From: DASXRU01 sp033856235
GTDB taxonomy: Bacteria; Acidobacteriota; Blastocatellia; Pyrinomonadales; Pyrinomonadaceae
Length of the DNA stretch: 64,000 bases
Direction of reading: 5' to 3'
Assembly (NCBI GenBank): GCA_033856235.1
Contig: JAWVFI010000032.1
Span: forward strand, 1 to 64,000
Positions 40,339 through 48,026 of the stretch are shown piece after piece. Positions within the stretch are counted from its first letter, which is position 1. Every line of letters starts with the position of its first letter. The translations under genes were made by a program, and so were the position numbers. Below the pieces are notes generated by a model. It was not told where the DNA came from and made no database searches. It was given only the letters and a program-made list of their open reading frames with translations.

Positions 40339-41568
40339 CTATCGCTCTATCAGGTCGATGATTGAGTCTTCTTCAGGTTTAGGCGCCGCCTCAGCGGGAC
40401 GCACCTTGGAGCCAAAATCAGCCAGCCGCAACAGCAGATTTCCGGAGTTGGAAGCGTAGGACAATCCAACTTCCCGAGTCACGATGCCACTCTTGATCAT
40501 TCCCTCCAACACCCCGTCAAAGGTTTGCATCCCGTCCTGATCGCCTTGCTCCATCGCATCAATCAGCGACTTGCCTTCCGACTCGCCGCGTTCGATGTAT
40601 TCCTTTGTCCGCGAAGTGGCTTTCAGAATCTCAATCGCAGCCACGCGGCCCTTGTTGTCGGCGCGCGGCAGCAAGCGCTGGGAAACGATATAGCGGAACG
40701 ACTGCGACAGGCGCGTGCGAATTACCTTCTCTTCATTCTTGGGAAACACGCCGATGATGCGATCCACTGTCTTAGCAGCATCGATGGTATGCAGAGTGGA
40801 GAGCACCAGGTGGCCGGTTTCGGCGGCTTCCAGTGCAACTTCGATAGTTTCCCGGTCACGCATTTCACCGACCAGGATAACCTTGGGCGCCTGGCGCAAC
40901 GCCGCTCGCAACGCATGGGCAAAGTCGGAGGTATCGGTGTGCAGCTCTCGCTGGTGAATCGTGCAGTTCTTATGCTGATGAAGGAACTCGATGGGATCTT
41001 CGATAGTGACGACGTGGTAATACTTGGTTTCGTTGATGAGATCGATGATTGCCGCCAGCGTGGAACTCTTTCCCGATCCCGTCGGGCCGGTTACCAGCAC
41101 AATCCCGTTCTTCAGCTCGACAATGCTCTTCAACTGTTCCGGAAGATCCAGCTCTTCGAAGCGCGGCGGATTTGAGGGAATGACCCGCATGACAATCGCG
41201 TGGGTTCCGCGTTGCATAAAGATGTTCACGCGAAAGCGCGCCAACCCTGCGACACCGTAAGAGAGATCGGTGGAACCATGCTTTTCCAGATTGCGGGCCG
41301 CGCCAACGTCCTGACCCGCGCGCAGGTGGCTGGCGATGATCAGTTTGGCAATGCCCGCAGTGTGGGCTGGCGTTAGTTTCTCCAGCCCGGGAATGTTGAC
41401 TCCCTGCAGGTTTCCCACCAGTTCTATTTGCGGCGGACGCCCCGGGGAGAAAATTAAGTCGCTGACCTTGCCGGAAACAGCCAGCATACTCCGCAGAACG
41501 TTTTCGAAGTTCGTCACTGCATTGGGGGCCGGGACTTCTTTCAGGGCATCAGGTGATTCAAGTGTCAT
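40339..41568 (-). CDS. Type IV pilus retraction ATPase PilT-like
   Basis: A GspE/PilT-type secretion ATPase of 409 residues. It has the Walker A GPTGSGKSSTLAAI, the Asp box IEDPIEFLHQHKN, the Walker B region LVGEMRDRETIEVAL, and the His box TGHLVLSTLHT. The AIRS-like sequence before the domain and the final acidic stretch agree with PilT/PilU. It powers pilus retraction at the inner-membrane platform. No other pil genes lie nearby except a distant pilin-like lipoprotein, so this may be PilU or a scattered retraction motor. Confidence 0.9.
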   Translation of the reverse strand: MTLESPDALKEVPAPNAVTNFENVLRSMLAVSGKVSDLIFSPGRPPQIELVGNLQGVNIPGLEKLTPAHTAGIAKLIIASHLRAGQDVGAARNLEKHGSTDLSYGVAGLARFRVNIFMQRGTHAIVMRVIPSNPPRFEELDLPEQLKSIVELKNGIVLVTGPTGSGKSSTLAAIIDLINETKYYHVVTIEDPIEFLHQHKNCTIHQRELHTDTSDFAHALRAALRQAPKVILVGEMRDRETIEVALEAAETGHLVLSTLHTIDAAKTVDRIIGVFPKNEEKVIRTRLSQSFRYIVSQRLLPRADNKGRVAAIEILKATSRTKEYIERGESEGKSLIDAMEQGDQDGMQTFDGVLEGMIKSGIVTREVGLSYASNSGNLLLRLADFGSKVRPAEAAPKPEEDSIIDLIER

Positions 41569-41728
41569 AAGTAAGGAAAAGGCTCTCTATCGCGAGCAGG
41601 CAGTCAAATAATATCGCCTAATTTCGCCAGGGAACGAACGCCAGGTTGGTAGCGTACATCATATTGAGTGTTATGCTGAGATTGTTTTCACAGCATTCCG
41701 GGAATTCAACAGAAAGGCGCTGGAACAA

Positions 41729-41986
41729 ATGGCAACTTATCGAGATCCAATACGTTGTTTTGCTCCACTGGAAGTAGTCGAGCGCCTGCTGGAGATTCGC
41801 GCTGAAGCGGGTTACCTCCCCGCCATCTTTCTCCTTTCACCGGATGACCTGGCAGCGTCGCTTGATGCCTGTGGCTTTGATGTTTACTCCTTTAGAGGAC
41901 CAGAAACGGAAATCCATTTTGGAGATTATCGCGGGCCAATGGCTCCGGGTGGTGACCAGGCTCACTGCCGGCCGCGAACGCATTAG
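41729..41986 (+). CDS. Small protein of unknown function
   Basis: The 85-residue frame has GGA four bases before ATG 41729 and a plausible composition: a first helix (LEVVERLLEIRAEAG), a strand (LPAIFLLSPDDLAASLD), and a short end rich in Gly, Pro and Arg. Family unknown. It is divergent from pilT and ends 20 bases from the stop of the minus-strand phosphatase gene, so the two converge. Confidence 0.5.
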   Translation: MATYRDPIRCFAPLEVVERLLEIRAEAGYLPAIFLLSPDDLAASLDACGFDVYSFRGPETEIHFGDYRGPMAPGGDQAHCRPRTH

Positions 41987-42006
41987 AGTTTGACCGGCCG
42001 GCGGGC

Positions 42007-43323
42007 TCAAGGTCCTTCGACCGCAATCGCCTTGATGATAAAGAATGTAATGTCATCGGTGGCTCCCAGGCCACCGGTCCACTCGATCATGTCGTCGTGA
42101 ATAAAATCGATCAGCGCCCGTGCGGGTAGGTGCCGGCCATTTCTCGCCGCGCGCACCAAACGCTGGGTTCCATACTCCTCACCCTCAGCATTGTTAGCTT
42201 CGGTAACTCCATCAGTGTAAAGCAACAATAACTGACCTGGCTCAAGCGTCAGGTAGTGAGCGTAGTAGCGGGTATCGCGAAACATTCCCAAGGGCACTCC
42301 ACCACTCTCAATAAATCGCACTTCTCCGGCTACGTCCATTAGCAGCGGGGGGCAGTGGCCGGCGTTCGTATAAGTAAGCGTGCGATTGGTAGCATCCAGC
42401 AAACCATAAAAAGCGGTAACGAATTGATTGCGCTCTATGGACTCCCAAAGCAGGTAGTTGACCTTCGACATTGAGATCTGAGCCGAATAGCCAATGTGCG
42501 TGGCGGCCCGCAAGCTGGCGCGCAGAAAGGCCATCAGCAACGCCGCGGGCACACCCTTGCCGGACACGTCGGCGATCACTATGCCAATCTGATCGTTGTA
42601 AATCCGTACCCAATCGTAATAATCGCCGGAGACTTCCTCCGTGGGAAAGTTGTAGGCGCTGATATCGAAGCCTTCCAGAATAGGATCGTGCGCGGGGAGC
42701 AGTCCCAACTGCACCTGGCGTGCGACTTCGAGCTGTCCTTCCAATCTTTTCTTTTCAATCATCTGCTCATGCAGCATGACTTTCTCAATGATGATGGCGA
42801 CCTGGGAGGCCAGCATCATCAAGACTTCCAGATCCGCGGCGGAGTAAGCGTTCAGTTGATCGCTCTCCAGATCGAAAACGCCAATCACTTCATCATTCGA
42901 AACAATCGGCGCCACCATTTCCGATCGAGTGCGTTCACGCGCATTAATGTAAATGGGGTCGTTGCGCACGTCCGGAGAGATGACCGGTTCGCCGCTTAAA
43001 GCGACGTGACCGATGATGCCCTCGCCCATCTTCAACCTGAGTTCCGTCAATTCCCCGATGTCGTAACCTCGGACCGTTTCGGTGGTGAACACGTTAATGT
43101 CACCCGAATCCGTCAGGGCAGGTTTTTGCACGGACTTCAGCAAATAGATTCCGGCGGCGTCGTAAGGGATTACCGAATCCAGCGTGTCCATCACCAGGTT
43201 CAGGACTTCCGCCAGGTCGAGAGAACGGCTGATGCGCTTGGTAATGTCCAGCAGCATGCGCAACTTGTCCGTGACCGTTAGGCCCGGAGCCGCGACTACC
43301 GGTTCTTCAAAAGATTTTGCCAT
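42007..43323 (-). CDS. GAF-SpoIIE (RsbU-type) protein phosphatase
   Basis: A GAF domain (about 40-185; RISRSLDLAEVLNLVMDTLD, then GIIGHVALSGEPVI and VFDLESDQLNAYS) is followed by a coiled-coil link (MIEKKRLEGQLEVARQVQLG) and a PP2C-like SpoIIE domain (SGDYYDWVRI, IADVSGKGVPAALLM, TNAGHCPPLL, LLYTDGVTEANN). It should dephosphorylate anti-sigma-antagonist proteins upon a GAF signal. Coding begins at ATG 43323, as the longer frame starts at a non-standard codon. It overlaps no gene; the ImmA-like gene ends 12 bases upstream. Confidence 0.9.
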   Translation of the reverse strand: MAKSFEEPVVAAPGLTVTDKLRMLLDITKRISRSLDLAEVLNLVMDTLDSVIPYDAAGIYLLKSVQKPALTDSGDINVFTTETVRGYDIGELTELRLKMGEGIIGHVALSGEPVISPDVRNDPIYINARERTRSEMVAPIVSNDEVIGVFDLESDQLNAYSAADLEVLMMLASQVAIIIEKVMLHEQMIEKKRLEGQLEVARQVQLGLLPAHDPILEGFDISAYNFPTEEVSGDYYDWVRIYNDQIGIVIADVSGKGVPAALLMAFLRASLRAATHIGYSAQISMSKVNYLLWESIERNQFVTAFYGLLDATNRTLTYTNAGHCPPLLMDVAGEVRFIESGGVPLGMFRDTRYYAHYLTLEPGQLLLLYTDGVTEANNAEGEEYGTQRLVRAARNGRHLPARALIDFIHDDMIEWTGGLGATDDITFFIIKAIAVEGP

Positions 43324-43335
43324 GCTACGCAGCAA

Positions 43336-43953
43336 TTATACGTGGTCGGCTCCCCGGCTGGAAATCTTCTTGTAACTCGCCCACAGCCTCGTCACTTTGA
43401 GACGATATTCAACCAGTTCCCGGCTGACGCCAAAGTGCTTGCCGATCTCGGGCGAGCGTTTCCCGCTGAGCAGGAACCGCCGCAGAGCGCCATACGGCAC
43501 CAGTGCGGCCGCCCCAATCGCGTAAGCGGCCTCTTCATCCGCATGATTGTATTCGCGCGCCACCGTGCGCCCGCGGTTGTCCTGGGCGACAATCGCCAGC
43601 CGGTTGGGTTTATGTCCCAGGAACACGTGACAGATCTCTTCCATCAAGGTCGCGCAATTTCGGCGTCGCCCGTGTGTGGGATTCAAAATTACGAGACGCC
43701 AGCCATTGGGAAGCGGATGCGCGCAGGCGCCGCCGGACCACTTTTCCGCAGCGTCGCCTAAAAGGTGTTCTCGCGTTTCTTTGGTCAGCCCCTCTATTTG
43801 GGCAAATTCCACCACCAGTAGTCGGGCGTAATGAGCCAGCTTGAACGGATCAAGCGCGTCGGTCTCCCGCAAGCGCGCGAAGTCCCTCAGCCCCAGGGCG
43901 CGCAGTTCATACTGGCGCCGTTTCTGGGTAGGCGGCAAGACCAAACCTTCCAT
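43336..43953 (-). CDS. ImmA/IrrE-type protease-like protein with C-terminal HTH
   Basis: Residues 85-150 resemble the DUF955 metallopeptidase domain, including the helix TLMEEICHVFLGHKPN where ImmA/IrrE proteins carry HExxH. The first position reads E-E-I-C-H, so one of the two metal-binding His residues is missing. The C-terminal part (RFLLSGKRSPEIGKHFGVSRELVEYRLKV) is an HTH-like helix pair. It is the second gene after an XRE repressor on the same strand, the ordinary layout of repressor/protease pairs in stress or mobile elements. Proteolytic activity is doubtful because of the His change. Confidence 0.8.
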   Translation of the reverse strand: MEGLVLPPTQKRRQYELRALGLRDFARLRETDALDPFKLAHYARLLVVEFAQIEGLTKETREHLLGDAAEKWSGGACAHPLPNGWRLVILNPTHGRRRNCATLMEEICHVFLGHKPNRLAIVAQDNRGRTVAREYNHADEEAAYAIGAAALVPYGALRRFLLSGKRSPEIGKHFGVSRELVEYRLKVTRLWASYKKISSRGADHV

Positions 43954-44004
43954 GGAGTTATTATAGATGGTCGCGGCGTATCCGCGGGGATCGGCTAGTG
44001 CAGA

Positions 44005-44418
44005 TTAGCGGCGCTGACGCGACGGTTTGTCGCCGGTCCGGCTGAATTGCGTATAAGCAACCCGGAAGAGTTCGGAAAGCGCCCGGGCGGTCTCCGGCGA
44101 GAGGTTACGGTCCGCGCGCAAATGCGCTTCCACTATTTCCGGAGTCGATTCATGAGGGAAATAAACGACGGCCTCGGCGCCTTCATTGTTCTGCTGGCGC
44201 GAAGCCATGATGCGATCGAGCGGCATGTCCAGCCACGCAGTCAACCGGGCAATGTTTTCGGCATCCGGTTTTCCGGTGCCGTTTTCGATGCGTGAAAGGG
44301 TGGAGGCGGAAACTCCGGTTTGATCCGCCACATCGCGCAGGCTCAGGCCCTGTTCTTCGCGGCGGCGTTTTACCGCGCGACCCAACTCGCTGGTGTTCAC
44401 CAGGTTCTTCTGCGGCAT
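44005..44418 (-). CDS. XRE-family transcriptional regulator
   Basis: ATG 44418 is preceded by GGAGAG. The N-terminal HTH (residues 8-62; LGRAVKRRREEQGLSLRDVA, then GVSASTLSRIENGTGKPDAE) is XRE-type. The C-terminal half (NEGAEAVVYFPHESTPEIVEAHL) is acidic and probably makes the partner contact. It lies 51 bases upstream of the ImmA-like gene, and the pair should form a repressor/antirepressor unit. Divergent to an isochorismatase-like gene, whose promoter it could regulate. Confidence 0.88.
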   Translation of the reverse strand: MPQKNLVNTSELGRAVKRRREEQGLSLRDVADQTGVSASTLSRIENGTGKPDAENIARLTAWLDMPLDRIMASRQQNNEGAEAVVYFPHESTPEIVEAHLRADRNLSPETARALSELFRVAYTQFSRTGDKPSRQRR

Positions 44419-44555
44419 CTCAAACTCTCCTTTCCAATCGTAACGCGGCAAACCATATCACGTTCCGGGTTTTAGTGGCAAGACTCTGTTTTATCACTGC
44501 AACAGACTGGTCGTGGTAAGCTTGACGTGATTCCTTTTCGCAGGAGACCGTGAAT

Positions 44556-45173
44556 ATGGCTGGAACGACTGAAGATCTGCATGGCAACGCACCCGACAAG
44601 TCGGATATTGCGCTGCTGCTTATAGACGTCATCAACGATATGGAGTTTAAGGGCGGCGCTGAACTTCTGCGAAACGCCCTGCCCATGGCCCATAAAATTG
44701 CGGCCCTCAAAGAACGTGCGCGCGAGCAGGGCATTCCCGTGATCTACGTCAACGATAATTTCGGGAAGTGGCGCTCCGATTTCAAGCAGACGCTGGAGCA
44801 CTGCCTGCACGACGGCTGTCGCGGCAAGGCAGTAGCCGAACTCCTGCAACCGGGTGAGGATGACTACTTTGTCCTGAAACCAAAGCATTCGGGATTCTTC
44901 TCAACTACTCTGGAAATCCTGTTGGAGTACCTGGAAGTGAAGACTCTGATCCTGACCGGGATTGCGGGAAACAACTGCGTGCTGTTTACCGCGAACGATG
45001 CCTACATGCGCGACTTTCAACTCGTCGTCCCGGCGGATTGCGTGTCTTCCATTGCAGCAGCAGACAATGAAGAGGCGTTGCAGCAAATGGAAAAAGTCCT
45101 GAAGGCTGATATCGCACCCTCGACCGAGCTCGATTTTTCTCGAATGAAAGCCGCGCTGCGAAATCCATCGTGA
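44556..45173 (+). CDS. Isochorismatase-family cysteine hydrolase
   Basis: The catalytic triad of the family is visible: Asp in LLIDVINDME, Lys in LKPKHSGF and Cys in IAGNNCVLFTANDAYMRDF. It probably hydrolyses an amide or ester such as nicotinamide or a related small molecule; the exact substrate is unknown. ATG 44556 is preferred, with AGGAG nine bases ahead; GTG 44550 is in frame with the same site. Divergent from the XRE repressor gene with a 137-base shared promoter region. Confidence 0.9.
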   Translation: MAGTTEDLHGNAPDKSDIALLLIDVINDMEFKGGAELLRNALPMAHKIAALKERAREQGIPVIYVNDNFGKWRSDFKQTLEHCLHDGCRGKAVAELLQPGEDDYFVLKPKHSGFFSTTLEILLEYLEVKTLILTGIAGNNCVLFTANDAYMRDFQLVVPADCVSSIAAADNEEALQQMEKVLKADIAPSTELDFSRMKAALRNPS

Positions 45174-45221
45174 CACCGCCAGTTCGAAGCCGAGAACCGA
45201 GACTGGAGAAGAGCGGTTTAG

Positions 45222-45331
45222 TTCGCGTTACTTCGTGAGGTTAGTGTTACTTCGTGAATCGTGTGCTGAGGAATCGGAGGCATACGAGCCACGAAATTAC
45301 ACTAACCCCACGAAACGACGCGAAATTACGG
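45222..45331. repeat. TTCGTG-type inverted repeat, copy 1
   Basis: The left side (TTACTTCGTGAGGTTAGTGT, 45228-45247) is matched by the right side (ACACTAACCCCACGAAACGA at 45299-45318) in reverse complement. A similar array is at 52885-52988. It lies between convergent genes. Confidence 0.8.
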
Positions 45332-45360
45332 TTCCTAACCCGGAGCCGCCCCCGTAGGGA

Positions 45361-45403
45361 AAACAAAAAAGAGGCCGCTTCCTTTTCCGGGAAGCGGCCT
45401 CTC
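45361..45403 (-). terminator. Strong terminator of the CtpA-type protease gene
   Basis: AGAGGCCGCTTCC (45371-45383) is the exact complement of GGAAGCGGCCTCT (45391-45403). On the minus strand it is followed by TTTTTGTTTT. Confidence 0.9.
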
Positions 45404-45426
45404 CTATTTGAAACTGCAATTCCTGC

Positions 45427-47163
45427 CTAGGGCTGGATCCGCGCGCGACTCGCGGTCATTGCCAACTCACGAGCGCGGGGAACAACTTCCACCGCCTTGG
45501 CGACCTGCGGATCTTCCTTCATCAGCACCTGCAACGCGGTGACGCTGCCATACGCCGCGGTCACGATGTCCCAGCGCAACTGGCCTTCGACATAGGAACG
45601 GTTGCGATCCAGCTGCGGCAGCAACGTCTTCAAGTCGGCGTCCTTTGCCACAAAGTCTTTGAAAGCTTTGAAGAGCGCGTCCGTAACGGGGAAATCATTG
45701 GGCACTAAGTTGTGACCAAACTCAATTCCTCGATCCACTCGGTATTTTTCAAAGCCAGGCACCCGGCCATTTACCAAATCGCGAGTGAAGAAGAACATCG
45801 GATGCCGCAAGCGATTTTGGACCAGGGTCAGATTCGCTTGTTTGATTGCCTCGTCCGGCGTGATGCCGCCGCCGCCATACACCGGCCGGCCGGTATCGGT
45901 GCGGCTTTCCGGACCTGAAGGTTTGAACTCCGTCTCTTTCTGATCGAGGCGATTGGTGCCGCCCCGCGTGTAATAATCATAGAACCCGCCGTTGGAATAG
46001 TCGCGCTGAATCAGGCGACCTGAAGGCGTGAAATATTTTGCCGAAGTCAGCGTCAGCCCGGTTCCATATTCAAGCGGGATAATGCTCTGGACCAGACCCT
46101 TACCGAAGCTTGTTTCGCCCACTATCAGCGCCCGGTCATGGTCCTGCATGGCCCCGGCAACTATCTCGGAAGCCGACGCAGTGTTCACGTTGACCAGAAT
46201 AACGAGGGGCACCTGATCCGGGCTGCTGTTCTGCGACTCGTAGATGTGGTCGTTTCTTTTACCGTCGCGGCCCTTCTGCGTCAGGATTAATTTGCCGCTG
46301 GGCAGGAACGTCTGCGCAACCTTGATTGCCTGATCGAGAAATCCACCGGGATTGTCTCGCAGATCGAGCACCAGCGATGTCATGCCCTGCGAATGCAATT
46401 CCTGCAATCTGTCCTGCAGTTCTTCTGAGGTTGAGTAATTAAAACCGTGTCTCATGTCAATGTAGCCGACGCCCGGACGAATCATGTACGCATCGGGCAC
46501 CGAAGGCTGCGGCACGGCGTCGCGGGTGATTTCAACCGTATCAACTCTCCCGTTAGCGGCCCGCGTCACGGTTACTTTGACGGTCGTTCCTCGCGGTCCG
46601 CGTATTTTGTCACGCACTTCGAGCGAGCCTTTGCCGCGCATCTTCACTCCGTCCACTTCGTCGATGCGGTCACCAAAGCGCAGCCCCGCACGCGCGGCCG
46701 GCGCGTTCTCAAATGTCGCCGCCACATAGGTGTCGGTTAGTTCGCCGGTGGTGTAGTTTTGAATCGAAGCCCCGATCCCCGAATATTCCGAGTGCTGCTC
46801 GGACTTCATTTCATCGAACTCTTCCTTGTCGTAGTAGTTCGAATGCGGATCGAGCGATCGCAGCATGCCGATGATGGACGACTTGAAAACGTTGTTGTAG
46901 TCCAGCTTCTTGCCGTCTATGTAGTTTTCCTGAATTAGGGTTAGTGCCTCGCTAAAATCCTGCTCCACGGCCTCAGTGGCGTCCGCGGCCGGCCGCGCCG
47001 CCGGACGGCGAGCAGCAGTGGTTCCGGGGGCTGGTTTCACTGGGGTAGAGGTTCTTCCAGTTTGCCCCGGTGTTTGATCGCGCCGCTGGGCGAGTACAAA
47101 AGCCGGCAGAGTAAGAGCTACGAGGAGTAACGACAGAATCGCCGCAGAGAATCTATTCTTCAC
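45427..47163 (-). CDS. ctpA: S41-family C-terminal processing peptidase
   Basis: A periplasmic protease that trims C-termini. A signal peptide (FSAAILSLLLVALTLPAFVL) and a Pro/Ala-rich linker precede an N-terminal helical domain (EDFSEALTLIQENYIDGKKL), a PDZ (SGIGASIQNYTTGELTDTYV) and the S41 core. Active residues are Ser in TASASEIVAGAM and Lys in SFGKGLVQ. The 578-residue length is within range for CtpA/Prc-like enzymes. GTG 47163 with AGAGG upstream is the start. It may process proteins of the LPS-assembly or peptidoglycan machinery; its neighbours include kdsC. Confidence 0.9.
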   Translation of the reverse strand: MKNRFSAAILSLLLVALTLPAFVLAQRRDQTPGQTGRTSTPVKPAPGTTAARRPAARPAADATEAVEQDFSEALTLIQENYIDGKKLDYNNVFKSSIIGMLRSLDPHSNYYDKEEFDEMKSEQHSEYSGIGASIQNYTTGELTDTYVAATFENAPAARAGLRFGDRIDEVDGVKMRGKGSLEVRDKIRGPRGTTVKVTVTRAANGRVDTVEITRDAVPQPSVPDAYMIRPGVGYIDMRHGFNYSTSEELQDRLQELHSQGMTSLVLDLRDNPGGFLDQAIKVAQTFLPSGKLILTQKGRDGKRNDHIYESQNSSPDQVPLVILVNVNTASASEIVAGAMQDHDRALIVGETSFGKGLVQSIIPLEYGTGLTLTSAKYFTPSGRLIQRDYSNGGFYDYYTRGGTNRLDQKETEFKPSGPESRTDTGRPVYGGGGITPDEAIKQANLTLVQNRLRHPMFFFTRDLVNGRVPGFEKYRVDRGIEFGHNLVPNDFPVTDALFKAFKDFVAKDADLKTLLPQLDRNRSYVEGQLRWDIVTAAYGSVTALQVLMKEDPQVAKAVEVVPRARELAMTASRARIQP

Positions 47164-47376
47164 AAGGAACCTCTTTTAGGATGCCAGGATAAAACTATTG
47201 CCGCACCGGGGAGTCCGCTTGCACGGCCATTCGCCGAGTTTGGTAATACTAACGGATGCCGTCGGCCCGGGCAAGGTTGCAGGTTGGAAAGAGAAAAAGG
47301 ACGGCGATCGGGTCCGTCTTCGGGCGTTCGGATTCTTCACATGCCTTGTCCCGTAGGGCAGTTAGCCGACAAGCGA

Positions 47377-47913
47377 TTACTTGATGTAACGGGCCATTAA
47401 CTCCGTCCAGCGCCCCTGGGCCTTCAGAATGAGCTCAGCCACTTCACGTACGGCCCCATAACCGCCGGACGCGGCCGTGACGCAGTGCGCCGCATTGCGG
47501 GTCTCTTCGACGGCGTCAGCTACGGCTACCGCCAGTTCCACTCGCTGCATCAGGGGAATGTCGGTTACATCGTCGCCGATAAACGCCACCTGAGATTCGG
47601 GGATATCGATTGAGGCCAGTAACTCTTCAAAGTCTTTGATCTTATCAAGCGAATTCTGGACGACGTAACTGATACCCAGGTCCTGCGCCCGCCGTTCGGT
47701 AGCGCTGGATTTCCGTCCGGAAATTATTCCAGTCTTCAGGCCGGCGCGATGGAGCAGGACAATGCCGTGCCCGTCACGCACATTGAAAGTCTTTTGCTCG
47801 TCGCCGTTTTCCAGGAGCGTCAGACGGCCGTCGGTTAAGACGCCGTCACAGTCCATTAAGAGAAGCTTGATCCGTCCAGCGCGGCGCTCAATATCTTCAA
47901 ATTCACGAGTCAT
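47377..47913 (-). CDS. kdsC: 3-deoxy-D-manno-octulosonate 8-phosphate phosphatase KdsC
   Basis: The HAD-family enzyme of about 178 residues removes phosphate from Kdo-8-P in Kdo synthesis. Motif I is LLLMDCDGVLTDG, motif II is IISGRKS, Lys is in SLDKIKDFEEL and motif III is IGDDVTDIPLM. The real start is ATG 47913; the longer frame runs over a repeat. KdsA and KdsB are encoded 3-8 kb away in the same direction. It lies between the M1-like and CtpA genes. Confidence 0.92.
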   Translation of the reverse strand: MTREFEDIERRAGRIKLLLMDCDGVLTDGRLTLLENGDEQKTFNVRDGHGIVLLHRAGLKTGIISGRKSSATERRAQDLGISYVVQNSLDKIKDFEELLASIDIPESQVAFIGDDVTDIPLMQRVELAVAVADAVEETRNAAHCVTAASGGYGAVREVAELILKAQGRWTELMARYIK

Positions 47914-47917
47914 AGGA

Positions 47918-48015
47918 TGGGTTCGGGTTTCGGGTTTCGAGTTCGGGTACGGTTGGCCAGGTTTATTGCTTGAGACTTGAAACTTGAAACCCGCCACCTG
48001 AAACCTGACACCCGG
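47918..48015. repeat. GGGTTTC/GAAACCC dyad repeat
   Basis: GGGTTCGGGTTTCGGGTTTC at 47918 faces GAGACTTGAAACTTGAAACC at 47972-47991. It resembles the dyad at 22243-22310 and lies between kdsC and the M1-like gene. Confidence 0.6.
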
Positions 48016-48026
48016 CACCCCGGCGA

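Noticed and set aside
40525..41175. A 216-codon plus-strand frame
   Set aside because: Antisense to the PilT-like ATPase, whose Walker motifs are certain.
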